A DNA stretch of 64,000 nucleotides from Edolisoma coerulescens (lineage: Eukaryota; Chordata; Aves; Passeriformes; Campephagidae): positions 923,295 through 987,294 of the forward strand of contig VWZW01001240.1 of assembly GCA_013397115.1 (NCBI GenBank), written 5' to 3'. Positions 37,433-52,400 of this stretch are shown piece by piece. The position numbers and the translations under genes are program-made. Within the stretch, counting starts at the first letter, position 1, and each line of letters begins with the position of its first letter. The notes below the pieces were generated by a model that saw only the letters and a program-made list of their open reading frames with translations, had not been told where the DNA came from and searched no databases.

Positions 37433-40400
37433 CTGCGTTATCAGACATTATACGCACATGCTCCTGAAAAGAGAGCAGCAAGCCACAGGTTCTCTGGCCT
37501 CCTGGCTCTGATTCTGGTCCTCCACTACTACACTGGGGATGCTTTCTCCCCATCCCCAGGTTACCAACTGGTCCATATTCCTCTCCTGATTTTCTCCAGA
37601 CTCTGCTCACCCAAAATTTGCAATCTATGTGATCCTCCTTCTCTTCTTAGCACAACTTCTGATTGTGTTCAGTTTTCCTCCTGCTCTCACTGTAGCTCTG
37701 TGATATCTTTATCTCCTTCACTCTGAATTCCCATGTAGTTATTCTGGGCCTCTTTCTTGCCTCACTCTCTGCTTTATATTACATCAATTCTACTGAGCTT
37801 TTCCTGGCTTCCTGGGCGATAACCTAAATCTCCTGAGTTCAGTGGGAACTGCCTGCCAAGTCTACTGGATCACAATTTTACTTTTCATGTAAGGAAATAT
37901 TGCAGAGGGTTTTCTAATTCCTGTGATCATTTCAGGGATCTAGAATCAAAATCTCAGACTTTAAGTACTATATAAATGAGAGTACCATAATCTCTCACAC
38001 CAATCAAAAGACATGTGTCAAACGCTGCCAACAATAGAAATGTTGCTGTTTCTTCTGCCAGGAACGTTGGTTACAACTTTGAATTATCCACTTGCAATAA
38101 ACACACTTATTCCATGCATTATGCTAATTATTATTGGATACACAAGTCCATGCTGTGCTGAAAAAGTGAATAGCTGGAAACATTGCTATGAATTCAATCA
38201 CAGAGATAGAGAATGACCAGCACAAGTAAAGTAGATTATAAAAGAGCTCTGGAGAAAAATAGCCACAGGTACAATATTACACAGGTTTTGCCATTTAATG
38301 GCAAAACATATCTAAAAGCCTCAGACTTGGTTAGAATCACAGAATTGCAATATTCACAACATGACTCAGCCTTAATTTCTGCTTGAAGCACCTCTGAATA
38401 ATCCAGTAAGAGGAAAGAAATTAAAGTTTGGGTTACTTTTTCCTTTTGGGCAAAAGTTGGAAAGAGATGCAAAGGGTACAGCAAATAAATTGAGGCAAAG
38501 TGATATAGAAAAAAAATACGAAAACATGGGAAATTACTCTGTATTCAGACACAACACACAGAGAACATACTCAGAGCACTGGATTCCCCTTCCCTGAAGG
38601 ATTTGATTGACCCAAAGTGAGCCCCAAGGCTGCTCTAACAATCAATCCTGTCAGCCAGCTCCAAATGTGGCCTCACACTCCAAGCTGACGCTGCCCACTT
38701 TGTGGACAGAATGCTGGGAAAAACAGGCAGCTTAACGGTCAAGGCAGGAGTTTATAGAAAGGTCAAAATGTTGAAGTTGCTACTCAGTGACAATGGATTG
38801 CAAAGCCTGGATCTCTTAAATATGCAAAATCACTTAACATAATACATAATAGGAAGTTGGAAAGTTCTTATTGCAAAGAGGTCTTGGAAATGACATGCTG
38901 AAACTATAATTTCCTACCACTTTGACAACAGTGCTCCACATGATCCTAGCTAAGCAGCACTCTAAAATGGATTTCATTACATTTTGGAAGGCAAACAGAT
39001 ATAAACATGGACAAATGTTCAACCGCTCATTCAGCTTAAGCAAAGAAATGCTTTCAAAGTAAAGAAAATGAAGCTATTCATTAATAGCTTCCACTTTGGG
39101 AATTTTGGACTGATTCCTTATGTATTCCTGTTGCAAAGTCACCATTCTTCAATGGCGCAAGACTGATGGAAGCATCAGGAAAATGCAATGCTGGATGTCA
39201 CTACAAAGCATTCTGGGCTCCAACTGGCATTACATTCCCTAACCAGATTAGAGTGAGAGGTGGGTCACAGCAGATGCCCTGTCTCAGTTCATTACTCAGC
39301 ACCTGTTAAACTTGATTAACAGCCCTAGCTAATTATCTGTTGAAAGTAACTCATGCTGTAACAGATCCCAGAGGTCTGAAAGCTGACTTCATTTACATGT
39401 TTGTCTCCTCTCACAAGGTCTTAGTTATGCGTCACCAAAAAATGCCTTCCAGAAAACAAGGGTCTGAACCTTTTATCCAAAGTACCAGTGGCACCTGTAT
39501 ATGACCTATTTTATACTGTCAGATATGTGCAGGGAAAGCCTTACAACAGGACTTAAAATGCTCAAAATACGCACCTGCCCTGCAATTTAAAACTGTTTCC
39601 AGAGAATGTGCAATGAACTAGAGCCATGTGCACTGAAGCAGCTGAAACAGATGTCATGGCAGTCAAACAAAAAATGTTCTAATCCCAAATTCAAAATTCT
39701 GTGCTTTGGCAAGCATGATTTCCCTAACATAAATCAAAAGAAGTGGTATTTCCCAGTGCTGAGTGCAAGAGAGATACATAATATAAATTCTGCTGTTAGC
39801 AAGGTAAACTTGACCCTCTCACTATTTAGATTAACAGTTTTCACACCAGTTTTAGTACTGTTCTAGATCTAAAAACAATCTTATGTTACACTTTGCTACC
39901 AATAACCCCCATAGTCCATGAACTAAGAGATTCTGGTGGTTTTCTGGGACACCAATTCCTAACAAGCTAATTTCTAACTAGCTGATTTCTGCTAAGTAGT
40001 CTGGATATCTGATCACAAGAGATGCCCCATAGATTACTTTCCATCTTATAAGCACCTGAGGTGATGGGCCATGAGAGGAGGTGTTCCACATCTTCTGTCT
40101 GGTATTGGTGCCTCAGGGCACAGATTCAGGAGTATCAGCAACACACACTGCTCTTCCCCAGCTGTCTCCATGCCAGGGCACCTCCACTGCCCTGCAGGGG
40201 CAGTTGTACACTAAGATCCACTGATGTTATTTGCTAGAGATTTATATCCAAAACTTTCTTATACTGTACAATGCAAATGTTTAATGGGAGCATCACAAGT
40301 GCATCTCACCCACATCACAAGGGCATGCGGCTCCTCACATTCTGCACAAATGCCTGTACCTGCATTCTTTCTAACTGCAAAGGGATTTTGAGCAGATCCA

Positions 40401-43400
40401 AAATGCAAAAGTATCTGGGTACCACGTGCGTAATTTCACGGAATGGCAAGGCTACCATAGTTGTATTTTTTACAAACAGTGGGACACTACACACTAAAAT
40501 CACTGAAGCCACAGCCCAAGCAAGACTAAAGGTACAATGTTCCAGCAGCATTTTATACAAGTGTACCTTGGCAAGGAGAGGTGTGGAACTCCATTATTGG
40601 TGTCATTTAGGGTTAGTGGGCCACAAAACTTCTAAAGACAAAACTTCTAGTCTCATTCTAATGATAGAAGGAACTTCTGCATTTGACAAGAAATTTCTCA
40701 AACCGTTCATGTGAACTTCAGGACAACACATGCAAAATTGGTGAAAAATAAATAAATATCTACCCAATCAGGTATTTGAGCAGCCAATTCATCTTGTAAT
40801 GAGATATTTATTCCAGCCAGCCACCACATTTCCTAAGCCTGAAACTGAAGAAGAGTTCTGAACAAAACTAAAAGTTGAATGGTACTGTGCAAAAAATAAA
40901 GGAGAAGGGCTACAAAGTCTATCAGGACACAGCAAGAGTAAGTGGACCAAAACTAAAGAGCTGAAAACATGCTTCTGTCTCAAAATGTGTTTTTCTTTTC
41001 CCAGCAATATAAGTTGATCTAATGAAAGATTTCACTTCTTGCAACCATTACATTGCTTATGATTATTCTAGTATTTCTTTAGTCTCCTAGATGTCATATC
41101 CAATCATTTTTATCTCTTCTTACTCCTTTTATGTATTCCACCCCCTTGATACCACTGAAATCAACCCAGCTACAACCAGGACTGTCTGTTCTTCCTTTCT
41201 TCATGCCTTTTTCAGGCCATGAAATGACTGGTTAAAATAGAATAAGGAAGGATAAAAGAATAAAGTGGCTACAGTCATACTTATTTTGCTGTATTAAAGA
41301 AATCAATTTTCTAATTTTCTGAAATTATACATTTTTTAAACCAGCTAAACTGAAAACAGTTAAACAAAATTAATTTCTTCTATAAATTCAAAATCATTAC
41401 TTGAATTAGATCTTTTTTTCCACCTTTTTTTTTTCTGGAAGAACTGCATATGCAAGGATATAACAAAAGAAACAAAATAAATCACACTGCTATCATAAAG
41501 CCATATGTATTTGTATTTCTTCTAGACTTCCTAACAGCAGCCAATGTTAAAGTAATCAAAAATTTTTCTTTTCTTCAGACTATCATTTTCAGCTTAATAT
41601 TTCAATTTTCCCCTTTCCATAGTATATTATATATCCACACACTTACTAACAACTCTGAAATCGCTTCTGTCCCTCAGCTGTATCAGCACTGTACTTGTTA
41701 TCATTCTCTTCCCTTACAGGCAACGTCTTTACCCCAGCATATTTCTAATTTTCCCTTTCTTGTATCACATCAAGATGTAGAATTGTGATTTAAAATTACA
41801 TTATTATTATTACATTATTATAATATTAGCGATCTCAATTATGGAATATTTTCTGTCTCTTCAAAACCTGAATGCTTTTTCCCATGCTCGCAGCTCATAG
41901 TTAGTAAAGGGAAGAACTATTTTATAGATTATGTGTAAACACAGACATTGCACAGATTCATTTCACTCCTCCAGCAAAATCTTTGTGACAGCACAGGATG
42001 CTCCGAGACGTGTTCCTTTCAGAAATAATGGATCATAGAAACATAAAAAGATGCAATTTCAAGCTCTAGTGGAAGAAGTGAAATTATTATGTCATCAGTC
42101 TAAACGTCATCTTTATTTCACGTCCTACCACCAGGTTCCCATTCAGACACCTGCAGGAGCCAGCCTGACCAAGGGATCAGCAGTCCTTGTCTTCTTCATT
42201 TGCTTCTTTAAAAAAAGCTGCCGACCATCCAGTCATTATCCCTGACTCAGAATCATGGCAAAAAAATCCTCATGTTTATGAAAATATTAATTGTTGCATA
42301 TTAATAATTATGAAAATATGTATGTCTCTACAAATACACAGATGCAAAACAGCCCATAGTGGTAATACAGAAACAGAGAAAGCTCTTTTTCATCATTATT
42401 ATGCCTCTGTAAGAGAAACATGAGGCAGCAATTTTATGGACAATATTTAACTTGAATCCATATCAGAAACAAGTAAGAATTGGTTGTGCCAGAAAAGTTG
42501 TCTTTTAATCCTGCAATACATTTTTCCACATTACCTGTAATAGACAGATTTTGAATTTTAAAAAAGAGAGAAAAAGAAATTTATATATTCCACTAAATAA
42601 AAAGGTTTTAAAATTTGCTTTTGATGAGAGAGCATGACAAGTTTATGCACTTGTAGATGTGACACAACAAAGGGAAAATGGTAAAAAAATAGAATATAGA
42701 TGTTGCTTTCAAAGAAAGTAAAGACTAATAAGGACCATGCTGATTTAGTTGGAGGACAGAACTAGTAGAAAGAAAACACAGTTCATTAATAAATACATAT
42801 ATTTTTATAAAGGAAGAAAAAATTACAAGGATGGTCTAAAATATAGTTTCATGTTGCCAATTTTTTTAATTTTCAGAAAAAGAACCCTCATTTCCTTTCA
42901 CAATTTTGGAAGTCATCATTTATGGAGTATCAGAGCTACCTAACTCATTTTGGCAGCCAGGAGAATGCTGGAAGTTTTTCACAGTTCATCTCACAGCAGC
43001 TTTACAATGTGATGGGAACTCTGAAGCTCTACTGTAACCTATTGGACAGGCTGGTCCAATATTTCCTTACAGGAAATAGAACAAAGAAAAAGTGGTAGAA
43101 AAACAGAATAAAATCGGCTTCAAACATTGCTGAGGGAGGATAAAAAAAAAAGGAACAAAAATGAGAAGTGAAGAAGGTGACCTGCTGCTCCTTGGCATCA
43201 GTCTCAATCTTTGAAAAGACCCAGATGCCACTGGAACTGTGTACCCTTCACGTCATTTCTTCAAAGCTTTGGTTTCAGAGGGGCCAACAGGAAAGGAATT
43301 ACAAGGTAAGGAAAATCAAATATGTTTATTTCACCTGAGTGAAAAACATGTGCATATCAGGTACGGAAAATACACAAGGTATAAACCTGGCTATGAACAG

Positions 43401-46400
43401 GAAGTGGCAAACAAATGAGCTATTAAAAAAATAACAAAAGCCAAAAACAACCAAAACCCTGTCTCAACACTGAAAACAGGTAATGAAATAGAACTGTTTC
43501 GTGAGGCAGAAGCAGCAGTTAGAAGTAACTCACTGCAGGGCAGGCACAACCTGCCTCTAACATCACTGGAACACCGAAGTGTTTCAGGACAAGATAAATA
43601 AACATACAATTTGTCACATGCACGTATGTTACAGAAAACAAAGGGTATTTCTCCTTTCTATAGAAGATAGATAAGTTCTAAATGCAATCAAAATCTGTCA
43701 GGGAAAATAAAGATTTTACTGAATGGATCATAAAGTTAGAAAAGTCATAGACTGAGAGCAAAGATGACAAAGCTGTCTGGGAAGATAAAAAGAAGGAAAA
43801 CTAGTTACAAAGGCATGAAATAACCCCAGGAGAATATGGTTACCCCATTGCAGTTATCCACAAAAGACTATCAAAATTATCAGCTAATTCATAGAACCCA
43901 GCCTGCTCACTTTAAACTTTCAGCACTTTTTCAAAGATGTACCTGCACATCTTAACAGCTTCTTCATTTTGCAGTTGCAATTCATATTCCCAAAGCAGCA
44001 AAGGAGCAATCAAACTCAAAAATAGAAAATACTCTGTTTTGCCCACAGGTAGCCCCAGGACATGAAAACAAGCAATGTACTCGGTACCTATCCCAGCTTG
44101 TGTGCCTGCTCATAACCAATGGTGCTACTGCAAAAACACGATGAGGAGAAATGTCACCACTCATCAGTTGCCTTCCGCACGAAGAAGCTGCTTGTGCAGA
44201 CAGAGGCATTTTTGGTATTTTGATTGTTTATCACTTCCGTTAAGGCTCAGCATGCATCGGCTTGCACGTGGCTTCTTGCCAGGCCCATGAGAGACTGACA
44301 TGCAAACCACAAACACCTTCTGCTGCTCAACACCAAACTTAACACACAGAATATGAGGAAAGAGTTTTCAATTCTTGTAGACACATTTCTATATTTTGAT
44401 AGATTTTAGGGTAAATGGGTAGGTTAACCAATTCTAGTCTGCAGCCACATGTCAGATGCTGCACAGCTCTGGAGATTATCTCTAACACATCCAGCCTGGC
44501 ATTGGAAAACATTCTATATGCGACCAGCTCTCCTATTCCATAGCCATTTTGACAGATTACAAAAATATCTCAAGGTAAATGGACGCACAATTATTTATAC
44601 CTGCTGGGACTCTGGATAATGAGTTTACCTAAAATATAGTCCTAAACTGTACAAATTATTTAAAAGCTATAATGCATAATTTCCTACTGCTGAACTCTAG
44701 TGCATAGAATAAACTGTTATTCTGTATTTAATTTTCCATGTCCAATATTTGATTTTTTCCCTTTGGCCCTAGTCATTTTACATAAAACTTTCAATTTTGC
44801 TTATTTTATTTTTAGTTTAAAAAACTGCATCCATATTTTGTCACTTAGACTTTTATGAAGAGTAATGCACATGTGCATTTATCAAAAATATCAAAGTAAA
44901 ACATTTTAATTTACATGGGTAAGGACGCATGAAGGCATATGCCTTTCACAACTTGATAAAGGTAAATTCACTCTTTTGGAAATGCATTCTAATGATGATA
45001 AATGAAGATATAGAGAATGTTTTTGAAGTACACTAAGTGACTGCACATCCTCATACATTGAAGTAATTATGTTTTCCTTTCTTTTTCCTGATAGCAACAG
45101 ATTTTATTAAGGTCAGTATACAAAATATACAAGTTTCATCCTTTATTTTTTTTTTAAATGGCTTGGATACTGTCTAGTACACAGCATTGAAAAAATAGTT
45201 GGGCACCGCTTCTGAAACCATCTTGGATTTCAGTATTGCAACTCACAGGTCTGAATAAGAGTGCACAGGGTAGGATTACTTGGAAAACAAATAAAAAAGG
45301 TAAGATTGCATGTTTCCCATCCCCAAGTACACCAGCACCACATTAAACCCAAGAGCTCTGTGCAGTCTGCCTTTCTCTCCCACCCTTACAAGCAATCCAC
45401 AGGAGGTTGCTGTGCAGTGCTGCACCATGAATGGATTCTTTGCAAGTGAGCTTGGTCACAAATCAGTTCATGACTCAATAAGAGGAACCGTGTCAATAAC
45501 TGTTTTTCTGGCTGAACGTTGAAACCAGAAAGAAAAAAAAAACAAAAAACCACCAAGCAAACAACACACTAAAGAACCCCAAACTGCTTTTGATTAAGTT
45601 ATTCCATTATTTATCTTGTTTTTCCCCATCAGACTGCAATGAAATGGCACAACATTTTCTCAGTTCAGCACAACAGCACAACATGGGTAATTCAATCTGA
45701 CATCAAATATTTATTGAGGGTATCTATAAGAAAGGCAAAGAGAAAACAAGAACCTGCTTCAAAAAAGTTGAAGGTAGAGCCAGTTCCCTTTTAACAGTAC
45801 GGTACAGTTCAGAACTTAAAATGCCCTTCTGTAAGCCCAGAAATCCACATTCACTTGCTTCTCTTTACTCCCTGGAGGTGTATCACAGACCACTTGGCTG
45901 GTGGAGTCCTGTCAGTCTTACAGTTCATGCTGCTCTACTGATTTCTCTAGAGGCAGACTGCTACTCCAGGAATCCTCCACAGAGTAAGAACTTACTCCTT
46001 CTCTCTCCTAAAATGATTACTTCAGTATGTTCAGCCACAGAAAACAGCTTTGGAAGGAAACAAGGGTGCTGAAATAGTTACAGCCTTTACCTAAGCAGGA
46101 TTTCAGCTTAATCATAATTGTACTCAGTCCAAGGAAGGGACTTGGGTTCCTCTTGCAGAGGTCTTGTAGAGCTATTCCCTGAAACGCTCTGCAGTGCTTG
46201 CAGATACACAAAGCTCCAAATTTATCCTGTAGGGATTTTCAATAAGAGCGTACACAATCTTATTAAAGCAAAAGAAGCAAAACATTGCTTTATATAGATT
46301 TACTTACTAGCAATGTTTTTTCTGCCATTATTGAAAAAGTTGAGAAGCTACAAGAGCTTATAAATATGTATATTCATACACTGAAAAACAAGTAATGAGA

Positions 46401-49400
46401 AAAACATACATATTTACATACACTGAGAAGCTCTAACTCAGAAAACACATAGAAGCACGTATCTTCTGAAGATAAATCAAGTTCTAGAAGCAGGAAACTA
46501 ATTTGTCTCTTGCATCTATTCATTTGTTCAAATGAAGGCAAATTTAATAACTGGCTGTTTTTAAAAGTAAAGTTTTTATGTGTGGCAGTTCAGCATTTTG
46601 GGCACTTAAAACATGAGGACTTCAAGATGCTTCTGACATTTTTTTGCAAATACAATTAAGACTATTTCAAAATTCCTCATGACAAAGTAATTTTATTTAA
46701 TTTGTCCTGTTTAAACCTCACAAAGATCTGTTTCTTTGTATAATACAGATTGAAAAGTTGCTTCACGTTATTGTGTTTTTATAGGAAGAAAACCCAAAGT
46801 TTTTTATATGCAAAACTAGAGCAGCAGATAAAATTTGTGACTAGCAATTTGTAAGAAATAAACGCAGATGCTCTTCTCAAAGACAACCATATCTGCAGAG
46901 AGTAAAAACAATCTTACCTCATTTAAGACAAAATAAAAGCACACAGAATCACTTAGAACAGTGATTAGAACAGGGCTAGAGGACACAATATGAGCATTCA
47001 GCTAATTTATCATCTAAATTTCCTCCCAAACCCAGGTATTTCTTCAGTATTCCCACTATGGAGACAAGTAAATTGCAAAAAATATTTGATTAATGCTCCA
47101 TTTTTCTTACGAAATAAATACAACACAGACAGCAATCTCCTGGTTACAGTCTAACAAAATGGTCCCTAGAAGAGCCTTCTGACCAGTCACTTTAAAAACA
47201 GGCAAGACTGAGAAAAGGCCAGAGGGAAGTGCAGAACTTTGGGTTTGACTGTCAATTATGTCCCATTGTTCCCAAAGCAATGAACTTTACATCTCACCTA
47301 CACAGTATCATCCTGTAACGTGACCAGGTACTTTCATGACACTCAAGATTAGCAATTTTACTTTAAACTTATTTTAAATAGTGTCTTACTATTTAAATGT
47401 CCAATATGATTTATTTCCTGAAATTATGGAATCAGAAAATAAAATCAAAGTTTTAGATTTTCCATATATCAGGACGAGTTAAGTAACTAGTATGCAAAGC
47501 AACAAGTGTATTAGAACTAATCCTCATTTAGAAATGGAAAAAACCAAGCACCAAAACCTTAAGTGGTATAATGCAAGGTCTTGGAAATGCACCCTAGAAA
47601 CCAAGCACCATACTGCTATTTTTCCAGAAACTTTTCCCCCATCAAAATAATGCTGCCAATTTTGTGTATGGTGTTTTGAAAATTTACTGTGCACATACGC
47701 ACAGACTCTCGTGAAACCTTCTCCCTCCTTTCCACAGACACACACACGAACACAACACCTTGCAGTGAAGCTCAAAAAGGGCTACAGAGAAAGTTGGCAG
47801 AAGCCCTGCCAGGTGACTTTGGCTGCCTGCTCTGCCCATCCTGGTGTTAAATATCACAGTGACTGCAGGAATTTGCTAAGGAGTAAAAATCCTGAGCAGA
47901 TCTTTGCTGAAGATTGATTTACTGTCCATAATGCACCGACAAACTAGAATGTGCTTTCTGCAACAAAGAGGTTAAATCCAAGCTTTATTGTTGTATAGAC
48001 TGTTTTGCAAAATGGACTATTTGTATATATTCACTAATCAAATTATTTTATTATACAGGTAAATATGATTCACATCCCAGTTCTGAAGAAGCATGTACAA
48101 TTACAGTACTACACAACACATCCAGCAGAACTGTGCTTACAAAGATCTATCACTTTTTAACAAATTAATGGTTATGACACTAGGCCTATATTAAAATGCT
48201 CAACTCGGTCATGTTCCTCAAACTACCAATTTCTGGATTTTACACTGTAATAAAATATTTAACTTTACAGTCCTGATACCTCACTGGAAGTGTAGGCATT
48301 CTTTATACAGTCTCTGAATTAATGGATCTAGACCTTTCCAGTCTCAAACCCAAAGGAACTGGCACTGCCCACCAACCCCATTGCAAAAAAAGATTTTAAA
48401 AGCATTCGAATATTTGCTTTTCAGCAAAGAGCTGTTAAAAATGTGCTGCATTTCTGCATGCCTATCATTATCCAGCTAAATCCTCTTTGAATGCCTAACA
48501 CCATTGTTTCCAAGTAGATGGCATTTAACCAGCCTTTGGGGCTATTTTGGTCAGCGGGGTTTATGGTGAATAACTTTCTTTTACCTATTATAAAGGTTTG
48601 GTGACCTTTTCCTTGATTACCCTCCTGTACTTTAGGTGTGAGCCGTGGGAAGAAGGAGCTCACTGAGTGCCTTTGTCAAAAATGCCTCTCCATTTGGATG
48701 TGCAAAAAAGCCAGCTGGAGATTATCATTCCAACACCCTCAGTCAAATAACTACATTACCACACAGCCTCCCTCTGTTGAGGTTTGATGCTTTCACAGCT
48801 CTTAGTGCTAAATGAAAGGACCAACTCTGCTCTTAAAAATCATGCACAGGTTTCTTTTGCTCACACATGAGATTGCATGAGATGCAACTGCTTATACATT
48901 ACCCCCACCATACCTCTTGTGGCTGGAGGAACTTCTTGTTCTGCTGCCACTAAAAACTGTCCCAAACCAGGGGGGAGAATTAAACTAAGTGGTAAGAGTA
49001 CACCTTGCAGCATGCAAACAGTTAAGCTTCTTCATCCTCTTAAGAGCTCAGAGACCAAGAGAATTAGAGATGAAGAAAGGAAAACAGAGAAGTGTGAAGA
49101 CTTAAAAAAGGACTGAGTGAGGGAAAATCTGGTCAGATAGACAAGTGACATGAGAGAAGAGGACAGAGACTATCTAGAGTGAATGGCACAGGAGTATTGT
49201 GCCCTGTGTAGAAAAGGGCAACAGAAATAAGCCCTGCATGGTGTGGTGCAAAGTAAGTTATTTCAGCTGTTTGTTTATTGACTATTCCTTAGTTTAGTGT
49301 GGTCCTGATTTCTCACAGCTGCAAAGAGATGAAGAGATGAACTTTGTATGTTACAAGGCTACATAAAACAGAGCTCTGAAAAATAATGACTCTGAGTTCC

Positions 49401-52400
49401 CCAAATTAGCTGATGTTTATGCTCACTGTTTCTCCACCTATGAAGACAAATGAGCATAAAAACTATCCCATCATTTCTCAGCAGAGATAGTGTGAGCAGA
49501 AGTTCATTACTTTTGTGAAGTATGTACAGGCAGATGTGAAAAGTGTCACAGGAAAGTCTATAAAGCAAATAATACTGTGGATAGTCTTAGTACAGTGTAC
49601 AAAAACTAGGCCCATATACTCAATCAGCAGGGAAACAACAGCTGTTTCTGAAGCTTCCACCACTGTTTCTGCGTACTGAAAGATGCAGAGATATGAAGGC
49701 AAGAAATAGTTTGATGATGTAATTAGAGTTGATGTGTATACACAGGAACAAAAAAAACCAGTAAAAATTATTTTAATTCTGATATTTCCTAATTCCTGAC
49801 TGACTGTGCAATGTCAGTCTTGTTCTAGGTTTTCTGTATTTATAGAGATAGACAAGATTGGTAGAATGGCACTCCTCTTCCTTGCAGTCTTCATTAGTTG
49901 TGTTTGGACTCCACACAGCATGACAAGCAGTGTCCAGCAAATAAGACGTGTTATTTTTCTGGTAATAATAATGGCTTTACTTACTGTAAATGAAAAAGCC
50001 CCTGTTATTAAAGTGATTACCAGAATGACAGATATTCTTCCATCGACTGCATTGGAACAAGTTTCCTGCTGCTGAGATTACAATTACAGCTTTCAAGGTT
50101 GATATGAGAGAAAGGACTCTGTAGAGTTGTCATTTTGGGAAAACAATGATAGGATTGTCATATTTAAATAAAACACTCCTAAATACAGGAATACTTTCTG
50201 AGAACAGGCCATTTGTCTATTAGATATAAAGAATTGCCTGTAAGGATATCACTTGAAATAGAAAAAATCATGACAAGAACGGAAAACAAGTTGAAAACAA
50301 GCTCAGATACATAAAAGTGTCCTGCAGCTGACCCTGAGAGAAGGCAGTTTGGCGATGTGGCATGTGCTTTTCCAACGTGTACTGTCTGTGGCTGCAGAAC
50401 TGACAAAGCCAGGGAATGCTGGTACCTGACTGCAAGCTTGTTGCTCCTGACTTGTTTTGCAGGAAGCAACTGCTTTTTAGAGGAGCAGGTGGTGGGGGAG
50501 AGAGAAAATACACCACTGGAACAATTCTATTTTAGACCTTTTGTTAAAAATGTTGTCACTGGTGTTACTTCAAAGAACAGAAACAGAAGGACAAGGGGGA
50601 GGGTGGAGGGAACAGGGAATGTGTAGTGTGGATTTATTAATGCTCTGAAATGCTGTGTGAGGAGAAATTCCAGGAACACCATATGCAGCATTCAGGTCAA
50701 AGTCTAGAGGAAAGGCTGTGGATATGGATATTCAGCATGAAGTGAAGAGAGGAAAATATGTGCTTTTAACTTTTTTTAAAACCTGCCATGTTTCTGATGA
50801 AGTTTGTAAGCCAGCATGTTCTCTTCAGCCTCCTCTCATCCATAGTGCCATGTCCCATTCTTTTAAACCATCACTGCTAAGCAGCTCCCATATTGATTGT
50901 TTCACCCACCCTTCCATATATTATAAATTGACTATTGTATTTTAAGAATTGAAATAATAAAAATCTGGAAAAAGCTTATGAAACACTACCAGAGCAGTAT
51001 GTTAGCCTTTATTACCTGTAACACACAGCTGAAAAACCACATGCTTATAACTTTTCTCACCTTCCCCACAGCCATACAAGAAGGTTCTTGACAATATGAA
51101 GAGCAATGCCAATCTTACTTTGAGGTCAAAGGCCAAATATATTTGGAAGCATCACACCAGAAGCTCTCTTTGGAAGCAGCAGAGGGGGACAGAGGTGCTC
51201 TCATGTTGTTGAACTTGTTCTTCAAGTGAATAATGAACTTCTCTATGAAAGCACTAAGAGTACATATTTCATCAGGTACAGTGTTAAGTAGTGTAAATTT
51301 CCTGACAGCTCCCCCAAAACCTCACCAAGACCTCACTCTATGCCAGGTAATACTGCTGAAAACAAGATCTTTTCTCAGAGAGCATTTTAAGATTTTTACA
51401 AAGTGCACTCTTGAAGTAGCTGTATGGTGTTTGTCTAAACCCAAAATTCTCTCTTTCTCCCCCCAACACATACAGTATCAGCATCCTGAAGAATTTGTCT
51501 GTTGAAATACATAATTCCTGATGAGTAGCACCTCTGGACATTAATTTATCTTTGATTCTTCTGCCAATGAGATATGGTTTCTGTTTATTCAGAACAGAAC
51601 AACAAACACTTCCTGGATACAAGCTGCTGCTTAAGATAAGCTGACTATAATTTCAGTATACAGTGGTATATTTCTTGCCCTAGAATAATCTGACTTTATA
51701 GCAGCTGGATGTATGCCAGTTTCTGATTGTTTGTCTTTAGACTGCTGGCTTTCTTCTAATTATTCTCTTCCTGGGATACTTGGCTTATCTACTCCTCATT
51801 TTGTGCTAAATATTCCTTATAAAGTCTTCATAAGCTTTCTTGCCTTCTTGTATGTCTAGTATGTTCACTACGAAATAAATTCTTTGATTATTCCAAGCCT
51901 GGCAGTCGAAACCTTTCCAAGTTTTAAAAGCCCATGCTATCTCATTTTCCTTCCTGTAGCCAATAGGCATTCCAGTGATTTCTTGGCATTTGAAACCTGC
52001 CATCCTCTCTCATCTAACAAGTTGTTAGGACATTTTACAGTATGTTTACAAGGAATCTGGGAAGCCTTGTTTGTCCAGTAGTGTCTCTTGTCCACTTTGA
52101 TGCTGAGTTCTAGTAAATGAATACATCTTCCTGGCACTTAGACAATAAATTGTCTTTCCATAAGCACTGGTCTGTCCCTACCTTTCAAATCTGGTAGGGG
52201 AAAGTAATTTTCTTTCAGTTCTTGTCTTTATATGTGCAAAGCTCCATAAATAGAAAGGGCAGGGACAAATGGCATTTAGTGTTCATACACACCATTATTA
52301 AAGGAACTTTAGGCAATTTGTATATATTTTGCACTCTCATCCTTTTGGGGCAAGAACATGTTTTGGTCTGTGTTGTAATTAGTTTAATAGCACTCCTGAT

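Noticed and set aside
40271..40714. 147-codon open frame followed by AATAAA about 35 bp later
   Set aside because: It is the longest frame outside the CR1, but no domain, signal or repetitive protein pattern is visible. At this base composition about one frame of this length is expected by chance in the window, and AATAAA is common.
45100..48000. Minus-strand AATAAA signals near 45105 and 47977 suggesting a 3' untranslated region
   Set aside because: No coding exon was found upstream on that strand, and such hexamers are frequent in AT-rich sequence.
51806..52137. Overlapping minus-strand frames with a slightly protein-like composition
   Set aside because: No known domain was recognised; no splice-site context or conservation evidence is available.
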